Shown: piece after piece, positions 7,387 to 14,983 of the stretch | How the letters are laid out: each line of letters starts with the position of its first letter | Numbering within the stretch: the stretch's first letter is position 1 | Assembly (NCBI RefSeq): GCF_014196845.1 | Contig: NZ_JACIEM010000001.1 | Span: 496,001-560,000, forward strand | Source of the DNA: Aurantimonas endophytica | Lineage (GTDB): Bacteria > Pseudomonadota > Alphaproteobacteria > Rhizobiales > Rhizobiaceae | Length of the DNA stretch: 64,000 bases | Reading direction: 5' to 3' | Notes under the pieces: generated by a model | Database searches by the model: none | The model's input: the letters and a program-made list of their open reading frames with translations, nothing else | What the model was told of the DNA's origin: nothing | Made by a program: the position numbers and the translations under genes

Positions 7387-8385
7387 CTACTGCGGCCCGA
7401 TCTCGTCCACCGTCCGGAACGTGCATTCGTTGATGATGTCGCGAATCCGCGTCATCTGCGCCTCGTCGGTGTCGCCGGCCATCAGCGCGTCGAAGAGATC
7501 CGCGGCGACGATCTCGCGCTGCGCGCAGTCGCAATAGGCCTGGCAGAAGCGCTCGTCCTGCTGCGCAAGACAGGCCCTGCTGCAATCGGAGCGGAACACC
7601 GCCTCGCGGTCCGGCGGCGCGATCAAGGCGAAGACGTAGACGATGCCGATCAGCACCGGCTGGTGCACCAGATAGAACAACAGCGAGTGGCGGCCGAGCC
7701 GGCCGAGCGGCGCGAGCGAGCGCAGCGACGAATTCCAGCGGCGCATCGTCTCGAAGAGACCGGCCGCCTGTGCCAGTCGCGCGGCCGCGATACCGGCGAG
7801 CACCGCACCGAAGAAGGGGAAGATCGGCACCAGGTCGTTCGACAGCGGCGGCGACTCGGCAAGGCCTGTCCAGGCCAGCCAGCGGGAGTCGAAGGCAGGG
7901 CTGGCGACGAACCAGGGCAGGGCGACTGTGCCCGTTGCCGCCAGCGCCGCGAAGACCCACGGCAGTCGCAGGAAGACGAGGCCGATCAGGCTCGCGATCA
8001 CGATGTGGTGGAGAATGCCGAAGAACACGAAGCTGTTCGGCGTGGCGAAGTAAGTGGCGACCGAGACGGCCGCCGCCGCCGCCGCGACCTGGGCGAGCCG
8101 GGCGAGAAACGGGCGCCGGCGCACGCCGTTGCCATGCGCGAGAACCAGGCTTACCCCGACCAGGAACAGGAAGCTCGAGGCGATGACCCGGGCGAAGATG
8201 CGCCAGCCGCCTTCACCGGTCAAACCCCGGTCAAGATAGTTGAAGAATTCGAGATCCCAGGTGAAATGGTAGACCACCATGGCGAGCAGGGCGACGGCAC
8301 GGGCGATGTCGACGATCTCGATGCGCCCGGTGGAGGCTGGACCGGCTGCTGGGGACACGCGTGTTCCTTGATGCTGGACAGCCAC
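7387..8385 (-). CDS. DUF1624 membrane acyltransferase-like protein (heparan-alpha-glucosaminide N-acetyltransferase family)
   Basis: The 332-residue protein has the DUF1624 signature near its N-terminus (IEIVDIARAVALLAMVVYHF, then TWDLEF) and about seven to eight membrane spans to residue 260. This family is related to membrane acyltransferases that move acetyl groups across the bilayer; no substrate can be assigned. After the last span is a hydrophilic tail with five cysteines in a C-x3-C-x8-C-x3-C-x-C pattern and a further Cys near the end. It is convergent with the merR-type gene and divergent from the aldo/keto reductase gene. Confidence 0.8.
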   Translation of the reverse strand: MAVQHQGTRVSPAAGPASTGRIEIVDIARAVALLAMVVYHFTWDLEFFNYLDRGLTGEGGWRIFARVIASSFLFLVGVSLVLAHGNGVRRRPFLARLAQVAAAAAAVSVATYFATPNSFVFFGILHHIVIASLIGLVFLRLPWVFAALAATGTVALPWFVASPAFDSRWLAWTGLAESPPLSNDLVPIFPFFGAVLAGIAAARLAQAAGLFETMRRWNSSLRSLAPLGRLGRHSLLFYLVHQPVLIGIVYVFALIAPPDREAVFRSDCSRACLAQQDERFCQAYCDCAQREIVAADLFDALMAGDTDEAQMTRIRDIINECTFRTVDEIGPQ

Positions 8386-8453
8386 GGCGGCTTCCTATGT
8401 TGAACGGCAATGCCGCCGTTTCGCGCGGCGGTCCATCCCCGAAGAGGTACGTC

Positions 8454-9284
8454 ATGAAGATCATCGAGGCGCACGGCGCTCGCATTCCGTCGATCGGCCT
8501 GGGCACATACACTCTCGAAGGCGAGACTTGCGTCGATATGGTGGCGAAGGCGATCGAGGTAGGATACCGCCACATCGACACGGCACGGATGTACGGCAAC
8601 GAGGTGCAGGTTGGCGAGGGCATCCGGCGCAGCGGCATCGATCGGAGCGAGCTGTTCGTCACGACGAAGATCTGGTGGACCGACCTGACCGAGGACGCGC
8701 TTTCCGCGTCGGCCCACAAGGCCATCGAAGCTTTGGGCATCGGGGCGGCCGACCTCATGCTCATCCACTGGCCGAACCGGGACGTGCCGCTGGAAGAGTC
8801 GATCGACGCGCTGAACCGCACCGTCGCCGACGGGCTGACGCATCACATCGGCGTCGCCAATTTCACCAGCGCCATGGTCGACGAGGCGTGCGCCATGTCG
8901 TCCCGCCCGCTGGTCTGCAATCAGGTCGAGTATCACCCTTTCCTCTCGCAGGACGACGTGCTTTCGGCTTGCCGCCGCAACGAGATGGCGATGATCGCCT
9001 ATTCGCCGATCGGCCAGGGCGGCGAGGTTCTCAACCATCCGGTCATCCGCGAAGCCGCGGAGCGGCACGGCAAGTCGCCGGCACAGATCGTGCTGCGCTG
9101 GGAGATCGAGCAGGACATGGTCGGCGCGATCCCCCGGACGTCCAACCCGGAGCGGCTGCAGCAGAACCTCGAGATCTTCGACTTCTCCCTGACCGAGGCC
9201 GAGCACGCGGCGATCACCGAACTCACGCGGCGCCGGGCGCGCCTCGTCGACCCGTCCTTCGCGCCGCACTGGGATCGCGCCTAG
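8454..9284 (+). CDS. Aldo/keto reductase
   Basis: The 276-residue protein is a typical (beta/alpha)8 NAD(P)H-dependent aldo/keto reductase of the 2,5-diketo-gluconate reductase type. The catalytic tetrad is visible: Asp and Tyr in HIDTARMYGNE, Lys in VTTKIWW and His in LMLIHWPN. The cofactor-binding end AIPRTSNPERLQQNLEIF is complete. ATG 8454 has GAGG eight bases upstream and begins the first beta strand; the longer frame from 8361 overlaps the divergent promoter region. Its physiological substrate is unknown. Confidence 0.92.
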   Translation: MKIIEAHGARIPSIGLGTYTLEGETCVDMVAKAIEVGYRHIDTARMYGNEVQVGEGIRRSGIDRSELFVTTKIWWTDLTEDALSASAHKAIEALGIGAADLMLIHWPNRDVPLEESIDALNRTVADGLTHHIGVANFTSAMVDEACAMSSRPLVCNQVEYHPFLSQDDVLSACRRNEMAMIAYSPIGQGGEVLNHPVIREAAERHGKSPAQIVLRWEIEQDMVGAIPRTSNPERLQQNLEIFDFSLTEAEHAAITELTRRRARLVDPSFAPHWDRA

Positions 9285-9321
9285 CCCGACGGGGCCCGTG
9301 ACCTGACAGCAGGAGGTTCGA

Positions 9322-10116
9322 CTGTTCTTCTACATCGCGAAGTTCGGCTGGTTCGTCCTGCAGCCGCTGGTCGCCATCATCCTGATCGCCGGCCTCGGCT
9401 TCCTGGCTCGCCGGCTGCGTTATCGGCGGCTGGGCTGCGCCCTTTACGGTCTTGCCGGCCTGGCGCTCGTCCTGTGCAGCCTGACCCCGGCCGGCCTGGT
9501 CATGATGGCAGTGCTGGAGGATCGCTTTCCGCGCCCGGCGCTGCCCGACGATGTCGATGGCATCGTCGTTCTGGGCGGCATGTTCGACACGCGTGTGGGT
9601 CGAACACGCGGGGAACCGGAGCTGAACGAGGCGGGGGATCGGGTCACCGTCGCCCGGGCTCTCGCGTTCCGCTACCCGGAGGCAAAGGTTTTGTTCAGCG
9701 GCGGCGTCGCAGCGGTGCTGGAAGAGGATATCCCGGAGACCGATGTCGCCGAAGCGTTCTTCGCCTCGCTCGATCTCGAACCTGATCGCCTGCTACTCGA
9801 CGACCGCGCCCGCGACACATTCGAGAACGCCGTCTACGCCAAGGAACTGGCGCGACCGCAGCCGGGCGAGACCTGGCTGCTGGTCACTTCGGCGTCGCAC
9901 ATGCCGCGCGCAGTCGGCTGCTTCCGGGTCGCCGGCTTCGACGTGATCCCCTATCCGGTGGATTACCGGACGCCGAAGGGGCCCGCCCTCTGGCGGCCCT
10001 CGACCGCGACGACGCGAAATCTCGAAAAGGTGCACTTCGCCATTCGGGAGTATGTCGGTCTCGTCGCCTATCATGTCGCAGGTCGCACCGACGCGATGTT
10101 CCCGGCGCCCCGCTGA
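9322..10116 (+). CDS. YdcF/SanA-like DUF218 protein with probable CTG start
   Basis: The protein of about 264 residues has two N-terminal membrane spans (about 1-27 and 36-60) followed by a DUF218 domain with the strand-loop IVVLGGMFDTRV, LFSGGVAAVLE, DDRARDTFENAVYAKEL and LLVTSASHMPRA. Family members act at the envelope in polysaccharide or peptidoglycan processes. In frame there is no ATG, GTG or TTG between the stop at 9304-9306 and ATG 9502, yet the membrane spans characteristic of the family lie before 9502. CTG at 9322 is preceded by AGGAGG with five-base spacing, so I call it the start. Starting at 9502 would remove both spans. Confidence 0.8.
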   Translation: MFFYIAKFGWFVLQPLVAIILIAGLGFLARRLRYRRLGCALYGLAGLALVLCSLTPAGLVMMAVLEDRFPRPALPDDVDGIVVLGGMFDTRVGRTRGEPELNEAGDRVTVARALAFRYPEAKVLFSGGVAAVLEEDIPETDVAEAFFASLDLEPDRLLLDDRARDTFENAVYAKELARPQPGETWLLVTSASHMPRAVGCFRVAGFDVIPYPVDYRTPKGPALWRPSTATTRNLEKVHFAIREYVGLVAYHVAGRTDAMFPAPR

Positions 10117-10144
10117 CCGCAGCGGCGGAGGCGGTGCATCAGCG

Positions 10145-10831
10145 TCAATCGTGCACTGCGGCCCTGGCAGGGGAGCGATATTGCCGCTGTGCGATGATGG
10201 CCACGACGAGCGTCGTCGACAGGACCAGCGCGTAGGGCCCCAGAAACCAGCCGAGATAGGCGAGGGCGAAGAAGATGGCGCGCAGGCCGGTATTGAAGTT
10301 GCGGCCGGCGATCTGGTTGAGCCGCGCCGCCTTCAGCACCGCCCGTTCCCGAGTCGCCGCGTCGACGGTGGTGTCCGACGGCATCGGCACCGCGCCGATG
10401 AGAATCGAGCAATAGTTGAACAGCCGATACGCCCAGCCGAACTTGAAGAAGGCGTAGGCGAAGATCAGCACCAGCCCGAGCAGCTTGAGCTCGACGAGCG
10501 CCCGGTCGAGACCAGCATAGAACGGTAGATCGGCGGATATGGTGGCGATTCGCTCGGCTGAGCCGAGCAGCGCGAAGCAGCCGCCAATGGCGAAGATGCA
10601 GGCCGAGGCGAAGAAGGCGGTTCCCTGCTGCAGGCCGGCCATGATCGCCGTGTCGATCATTCGCAGGTCGCGCCGCGACATCACCTCCATCCAGCGTCCG
10701 CGCTGGACGTTCATGGCGCTGGAAAGTCCCTTCCCGGCCAGGGGTCCATGGTCGTTGAGCCAGTTGTACCCGAGCCACACGACGAGAAAGATCGCCAGGG
10801 CGACGCCGTCAGCCGTTTCCATCGTCAGCAC
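10145..10831 (-). CDS. DUF599 membrane protein
   Basis: The 228-residue protein matches the DUF599 family: a short periplasmic or cytoplasmic N-terminus, about four membrane spans and the motif RDLRMIDTAIMAGLQQGTAF. FNTGLRAIFFALAYLGWF lies near the C-terminus. Function is not known for the family. I chose GTG 10831 because GGAGG lies seven bases upstream; ATG 10822 three codons later is an alternative. It is convergent with the ydcF-type gene, with about 28 bases between stops and no clear terminator. Confidence 0.8.
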   Translation of the reverse strand: MLTMETADGVALAIFLVVWLGYNWLNDHGPLAGKGLSSAMNVQRGRWMEVMSRRDLRMIDTAIMAGLQQGTAFFASACIFAIGGCFALLGSAERIATISADLPFYAGLDRALVELKLLGLVLIFAYAFFKFGWAYRLFNYCSILIGAVPMPSDTTVDAATRERAVLKAARLNQIAGRNFNTGLRAIFFALAYLGWFLGPYALVLSTTLVVAIIAQRQYRSPARAAVHD

Positions 10832-10997
10832 CGGGCCACCTCCTACACCGCAAGCCACGCCGTTCGGATCGAGCGGGCTGCATATCGACTTCGTCGGGAG
10901 GTGACAGGGTTCGAAGGGCCCGCGCAAGTCCGGCTCAAGCCCATGCCGACAGGATGGCTCGATGAATCATCCGGGGGGTGCCTTGTACGGCGCCGGC

Positions 10998-11012
10998 TTA
11001 ACGGATATTTAA
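10998..11012 (+). promoter_or_regulatory. CtrA-type box TTAA-N7-TTAA
   Basis: TTAACGGATATTTAA is an exact match to the TTAA-N7-TTAA consensus of the alphaproteobacterial cell-cycle regulator CtrA. It lies 65 bases upstream of the start of the 41-codon gene at 11078, a normal distance for an activated promoter. It is in a non-coding interval between two divergent genes. Binding is inferred from the match only. Confidence 0.5.
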
Positions 11013-11077
11013 CGCCTGCAGACCGGGACGGGGGTCATGATGGGTCTGCAGCAATTCAACTCAGGGCAGTTTCATAT

Positions 11078-11203
11078 ATGGATGACAGTGTGCAGAAGTC
11101 GTGCTGGGGCGTGACCGTATGGACGGTCGCCGTTTTCTCAGCCCTCCTCGTGCTGGGCTTTCTTTTTGCCGGCGCCGAGACGGTGACGATCGCCGCGAAC
11201 TGA
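11078..11203 (+). CDS. Small single-span membrane protein, 41 residues
   Basis: A short ORF begins MDDSVQKSCWG and continues with one hydrophobic segment (about residues 12-33, VTVWTVAVFSALLVLGFLF), then AGAETVTIAAN. The layout is an N-in, C-out single-span peptide. I do not recognise a family. Support comes from the clean membrane segment and the CtrA-type box upstream; the ribosome site (AGGGCAG about 13 bases before the ATG) is weak. Longer in-frame extensions to 10748 run antisense through the DUF599 gene and are unlikely. Confidence 0.55.
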   Translation: MDDSVQKSCWGVTVWTVAVFSALLVLGFLFAGAETVTIAAN

Positions 11204-11343
11204 TCCCTTGCGGGCTGGCCGCTTCAGCTTCTCCGGCCGCTGCAGCGCCTCGCGCTGGCCGGCTGTCCCGTGAAGCTTGAAAGCAGTGCAGCTCGGATCC
11301 CGATCGGACTTTATCAGGACGCCGATCGCCTGAAAGGCACTTG

Positions 11344-11781
11344 ATGCCGCTCCATCTCATCAAGCTTTGCGTGGGCGTCGAGACGGTCGATGAACTCGAG
11401 GCCTATGTCGCCGCCCGCCTCGACCACGCCCGCGCTACCGGCGCGGCCGTCGAACAGATCCACACGACGCGAATGGTCCCGAAGCGTGCAGCCGAACTCG
11501 CCGATGGCGGTTCGCTCTACTGGGTGATCAAGGGGCATACCCAGGTTCGGCAGCGTCTGCTCGCCATACGCCCCTTCGTCGACGAGGCGGGGATCGGGCG
11601 ATGCCGCTTGGTCCTGGAGCCGGTCTTCACCCGGACCGCCTGGCAGCCGCGTCGGGCATTCCAGGGCTGGCGCTACTTGAAAGCCGAGGACGCCCCGATG
11701 GATCTTGGCGGGGGCGACACGCCGGACGAGGCGCTGCCGCCAGCCTTGAGCCGAGAGCTTTTCGAACTCGGCCTGCTCTGA
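11344..11781 (+). CDS. DUF1489 family protein
   Basis: The 145-residue soluble protein matches the alphaproteobacterial DUF1489 family, with MPLHLIKLCVGVETVDEL at the start, the central YWVIKGHTQVRQ and a conserved C-terminal half (RPRRAFQGWRYL-like, here PRRAFQGWRYLKAED). Members are conserved across Hyphomicrobiales and have no established function. The start is the second of two adjacent in-frame candidates (TTG 11341, ATG 11344). No signal peptide or membrane span is visible. Confidence 0.88.
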   Translation: MPLHLIKLCVGVETVDELEAYVAARLDHARATGAAVEQIHTTRMVPKRAAELADGGSLYWVIKGHTQVRQRLLAIRPFVDEAGIGRCRLVLEPVFTRTAWQPRRAFQGWRYLKAEDAPMDLGGGDTPDEALPPALSRELFELGLL

Positions 11782-11790
11782 ACCACCAGA

Positions 11791-12063
11791 TCAGCGAAAG
11801 CGCAGCCGTACGGCGGGCGTCCCAGAGGTTCCGGCGACCCGTATCCGGGTGTGCGAGATCGGCTGGGACGAGCGCCAGGCCCGCGCCCCGTGGCAGAGCA
11901 GCAGCGCTACCAGATCCTTTGCCTTGAGGCGCGAGCGTCCGTCGCGCACTTCGGCGAGGCGCATGGCTGCCTGATGCAGCGGATGGGCGCCGCCTTGGTT
12001 GAATGCCCGCGGAAAGGGTGCCTCCACACTCTCCTGCCCGAGACCATGCTGCTCGATCGACAT
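11791..12063 (-). CDS. Hypothetical protein, 90 residues
   Basis: This minus-strand ORF has a good ribosome site, GAGGGG eight bases before the ATG, and lies in an otherwise empty gap between DUF1489 and dacC. The protein is basic and helical in its middle (LHQAAMRLAEVRDGRSRLKA) and ends in an Arg-rich strand-like segment; I recognise no domain. It is on the same strand as dacC and follows it, after a hairpin at 12106-12123. Its stop is only ten bases from the DUF1489 stop. It could be a genuine lineage-specific gene or a chance ORF. Confidence 0.45.
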   Translation of the reverse strand: MSIEQHGLGQESVEAPFPRAFNQGGAHPLHQAAMRLAEVRDGRSRLKAKDLVALLLCHGARAWRSSQPISHTRIRVAGTSGTPAVRLRFR

Positions 12064-12105
12064 GCCTGAATCCCCTCAAAACGCAGTACACTAGGATTTG
12101 AACCG

Positions 12106-12123
12106 CGCGGGCTTTCGCCCGCG
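12106..12123 (-). terminator. Hairpin after dacC
   Basis: On the minus strand CGCGGGC-GAAA-GCCCGCG forms a seven-base-pair stem with a GAAA tetraloop, ten bases after the dacC stop. The T-run that normally follows an intrinsic terminator is weak, so it may act as an mRNA-stabilising end or partial terminator. Confidence 0.5.
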
Positions 12124-12132
12124 GCGGGCATG

Positions 12133-13632
12133 TCAGTTGGCGACGGCGTAGCAATTGTAGTCGTTACGTTTCAGCGCGGCGCAGGCGGCCCATGCCTGGT
12201 CCTTGCTGGCGAAGCCGGCAAAGCGGGCGCGATGCAGCGTCTGCGAGCCGCTGCTGACCGGCTCGATGAACGGCTCGGCAACGGAGAGCGGTCCGCCGAC
12301 CTTTCGCTTGGCCTCCGACAGCATGTTCATGGCGTCGGCCGCGGCGGGCGCTGCCGCGATCTGCACAACCCACGGCGAGCTTGGGCGAGAGACCGAAGCC
12401 GACTGGACGGAGCCCGTCGTCTCGTGGTCGACGGCACCCGGGATCCCGACCTGCGGCATGGGTACACCGCCGGTCAGAGCCGGGCGGGAAACGGCCGGGA
12501 AGGGGATGTGCGATGCCGGGCGCTCCTCGACGAGGGCGGCGCGCAGCGCGTCGCGGCCGACGATGGGGCGAGCATCGGGCTGCGGCAGCCGGGCGATCGC
12601 GCCGGCGGCGTCCGAGCCATAGGCCAGCGCAATGCGCTCGTCGACATTGACGACCGCCGGGCGCGAGCCGGGCACCGGACCGCTGGCGGGCAGGGAGGCG
12701 ACCGTCGTGGCCGCAGGTGCAGAGGTTGCAACCGGCATCGGCGTCGGGACGCTGGCGCGCGAGGCGATCAGGGCGCCGCCGCCACGGGTGCTGGCCTGCG
12801 GCAAATACTGGTTGAGCAGCTTAACCATGTGGTCGTCGCGGGAACGGCCCGAGCGGCCGCCCATCACGACGGCGACGATGCTCTTGCCGTCGCGCTTGAC
12901 CGACGACACGAGGTTGAAGCCGGACGCGTTGATGTAGCCGGTCTTGATGCCGTCGGTACCTTCGACGCGGCCGAGGACGCGGTTATGGTTGCCGAGGCGC
13001 GTGCCGCGGAAATTGTAGGAGCGGGTCGAGAAGTAGCCGTAATATTCCGGGAAATGCTCGCGAAGCGCGATCCCCAGCGTCGCCATGTCCCGCGCAGTCG
13101 TGCGCTGCTCGCTGTTCGGCAGGCCGTTGGCGTTCTTGAACGTGGTGCGAGACATGCCGAGCTTGCGGGCGGTCGCCGTCATCTGCTCGGCGAAACGTGC
13201 CTCCGACCCGGCGAGGAACTCGGCCATGACCACCGAGGCGTCGTTGGCCGACTTGGTGACGAGAGCACTGATGCCCTCCTCCACGGTGATCGACGAACCG
13301 ACCTTCAGACCCAGCTTCGATGGCGGCCGCGCGGCAGCGTATTTCGACACCGGCATCTGGCTCGACTTGGAGATACGGCCGGTCTTGAGGGCGGCGAACG
13401 TCATGTAGAGCGTCATCATCTTCGTCAGCGACGCCGGATAGCGGTAGGCGTCCGCGCTGTCCTCGTAGAGGACCTTGCCGTTGTTCGCGTCGATCACGAA
13501 TCCGGCATAGCGCGGGTTCGCGTGGGCCGCGGACATCTGCGAAAGGCACAGCGCGCCTCCGAGGGCGACGAAGCCGAGCGATTTGCCGAAAGCGACGGTG
13601 ACGGCTCTGAGACGGGGAAGAATCTTGCGCAC
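12133..13632 (-). CDS. D-alanyl-D-alanine carboxypeptidase (PBP5/6-like) with C-terminal SPOR domain
   Basis: The 499-residue exported enzyme trims the terminal D-Ala of peptidoglycan stem peptides. A signal sequence (about residues 8-38, ending SAAHA) is followed by the S11 transpeptidase fold. Catalytic motifs are SLTK near residue 68, SAN in KSANDAS near 128 and KTG in GIKTGYINAS near 229. A Pro/Ala/Ser-rich linker leads to a C-terminal SPOR-type domain (about 415-499, WVVQIAAAPAAADAMNML to CAALKRNDYNCYAV) expected to bind septal glycan. I chose GTG 13632 because it places the Arg/Lys-rich n-region correctly; an upstream ATG at 13686 is also in frame. The SPOR fusion is common in alphaproteobacteria. 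Confidence 0.92.
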   Translation of the reverse strand: MRKILPRLRAVTVAFGKSLGFVALGGALCLSQMSAAHANPRYAGFVIDANNGKVLYEDSADAYRYPASLTKMMTLYMTFAALKTGRISKSSQMPVSKYAAARPPSKLGLKVGSSITVEEGISALVTKSANDASVVMAEFLAGSEARFAEQMTATARKLGMSRTTFKNANGLPNSEQRTTARDMATLGIALREHFPEYYGYFSTRSYNFRGTRLGNHNRVLGRVEGTDGIKTGYINASGFNLVSSVKRDGKSIVAVVMGGRSGRSRDDHMVKLLNQYLPQASTRGGGALIASRASVPTPMPVATSAPAATTVASLPASGPVPGSRPAVVNVDERIALAYGSDAAGAIARLPQPDARPIVGRDALRAALVEERPASHIPFPAVSRPALTGGVPMPQVGIPGAVDHETTGSVQSASVSRPSSPWVVQIAAAPAAADAMNMLSEAKRKVGGPLSVAEPFIEPVSSGSQTLHRARFAGFASKDQAWAACAALKRNDYNCYAVAN

Positions 13633-13966
13633 GCGGCTACTCTCTCGATCTGTCCTGCTGCGAACCTGCCGCCGAATACCGGGCATGATGTCGCAGGCAC
13701 TTCCGATTCCGGCGGCGCCGAGCGCCCCGTTGCAATGCAGATTAGGCGGACGGGCTTACCAATCGGTTTATGGTTGCCGAACCCTTCCATAGCGCGGGCA
13801 AATATCAGTGGCTTAGAAAGCCGGCATCAATGCGGAGGCCGTTCAGAGACCGGCTCCGGACATTGAAGTGAATTGTGCAGTGCAATATATTTGGTTGGCA
13901 TGAATGGGCCGCTGACGGCGGGCAGCGTCCTCAGCGCGAGAGAAATCCAGCAAAGGGAACGCGACG
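13633..13966. other. Divergent promoter region between dacC and phasin genes
   Basis: This 334-base interval carries the promoters of dacC (minus) and the phasin gene (plus). It becomes AT-rich towards the phasin side and includes a TGCA-containing repeat at 13873-13885, listed separately. I see no ORF with a ribosome site and no RNA gene. Confidence 0.5.
13873..13885 (+). promoter_or_regulatory. Possible PhaR/AniA-type operator before phasin gene
   Basis: TTGTGCAGTGCAA is a pseudo-palindrome with two TGCA elements, about 80 bases before the phasin start. PhaR/AniA repressors of alphaproteobacterial polyhydroxyalkanoate genes bind TGC-rich dyads of this kind upstream of phasin genes. The match is suggestive rather than exact. 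Confidence 0.35.
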
Positions 13967-14374
13967 ATGAATATCTACGAAGATGCGACGCGCACCAGCA
14001 GGAGCGTAGCGGACAGTGCCCTGCAATCTTTTACGGTGGTCAGCAGGGGTCTGCAGCAGCTTGCGACCGAGACGTCGGAATTCGGCAAGCGCTCCTACGA
14101 GCACCAGATGACGATGCTCGAGAAGCTCCTGCAGGCGAGGTCCATGGACAAGACCCTCGAATTGCAGAACGACTTCGCCAAGTCGATCTACCAGAGCTGG
14201 GTCTCTCAGGCGACAAAGCTCGGGGAGATCTACGCGGACATGTCCCGCGAGGCCTACAAGCCGTTCGAACAGATCGCGCTGGGTTCTTATGGCGGCGGCG
14301 TCGAGTACACCCGCGAGACGCCGCAGGCGCCGGCGAAGACGGCCAAGGTCGTCGACGCGCAGGCGTCCGCCTGA
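13967..14374 (+). CDS. Phasin family protein
   Basis: The 135-residue protein is almost wholly helical, with the Phasin_2-like pattern: an amphipathic helix ([19 protein letters not shown]), then [22 protein letters not shown] and [28 protein letters not shown] split over heptads, and an Ala/Lys-rich tail. Phasins coat polyhydroxyalkanoate granules in the cytoplasm. The gene ends before a strong intrinsic terminator and so is probably monocistronic, separate from clpS. No PHA synthase lies in this window. Confidence 0.88.
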   Translation: MNIYEDATRTSRSVADSALQSFTVVSRGLQQLATETSEFGKRSYEHQMTMLEKLLQARSMDKTLELQNDFAKSIYQSWVSQATKLGEIYADMSREAYKPFEQIALGSYGGGVEYTRETPQAPAKTAKVVDAQASA

Positions 14375-14428
14375 GGCTCGCCGGGAAGCCGCCAGGTCCC
14401 TGGCCCCCTTCGACGAATTGATATTCGA

Positions 14429-14452
14429 GGCCCGGCATTTGCCGGGCCTTTT
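14429..14452 (+). terminator. Rho-independent terminator after phasin gene
   Basis: GGCCCGGCA-TT-TGCCGGGCC is a perfect nine-base-pair stem followed by TTTT. It lies about 55 bases after the phasin stop and before clpS. Confidence 0.85.
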
Positions 14453-14573
14453 GCGTCGCAGAAGAGTTCGGAGCGCCGCTCGCCGTCTCAATGACGGAGG
14501 GATGACAGGAGAATGCTTTGCCGCACGCCCGTTGCGTCTTAAAATCCTCCGCACGGCACATACATACGGTGCG

Positions 14574-14975
14574 ATGAGAATGGTGGCTGAATTGACCGAC
14601 GAGAAGCGCATGACCGATGGCGGGTTCGCCCCGGGGCGCGGACAGGCGGGGAAGGATGACGGCCGCGACGGCGACACCGATCGCGGCACGTCCGTCATCA
14701 CCCGCACGAAGCCGAAGACGAAGCGGCCGAGCCTTTACAGAGTGCTCCTTCTGAACGACGATTACACGCCTATGGAGTTCGTGATCCACGTGCTCCAGCG
14801 GTTCTTTCAGAAGGATGCCGAGGCGGCCACCAGGATCATGCTGCATGTGCACAACCACGGCGTTGGCGAATGCGGGGTCTATACCTACGAGGTAGCGGAG
14901 ACGAAGGTCACGCAGGTCATGGATTTCGCGCGCCAGCACCAACATCCGCTGCAATGCGTGATGGAAAAGAATTGA
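14574..14975 (+). CDS. clpS: ATP-dependent Clp protease adaptor ClpS
   Basis: The 133-residue protein has a disordered N-terminal tail and the complete ClpS core: [20 protein letters not shown], then the substrate-binding helix region [21 protein letters not shown] and the end [18 protein letters not shown]. ClpS delivers N-degron substrates to ClpA and sits on the ClpA N-domain. It lies eight bases before clpA, so the two are co-translated. ATG 14574 or 14580 are the earliest candidates; ATG 14610 would shorten the unstructured tail. Family identity is certain, exact start less so. Confidence 0.95.
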   Translation: MRMVAELTDEKRMTDGGFAPGRGQAGKDDGRDGDTDRGTSVITRTKPKTKRPSLYRVLLLNDDYTPMEFVIHVLQRFFQKDAEAATRIMLHVHNHGVGECGVYTYEVAETKVTQVMDFARQHQHPLQCVMEKN

Positions 14976-14983
14976 GGTGAAGC

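Noticed and set aside
12085-12105. GGTTCAAATCC on the minus strand resembling a tRNA T-arm
   Set aside because: Only the loop-like heptamer fits. The flanking bases do not pair into a five-base T-stem, there is no acceptor, D or anticodon arm nearby, and a terminator-like hairpin lies directly before it.
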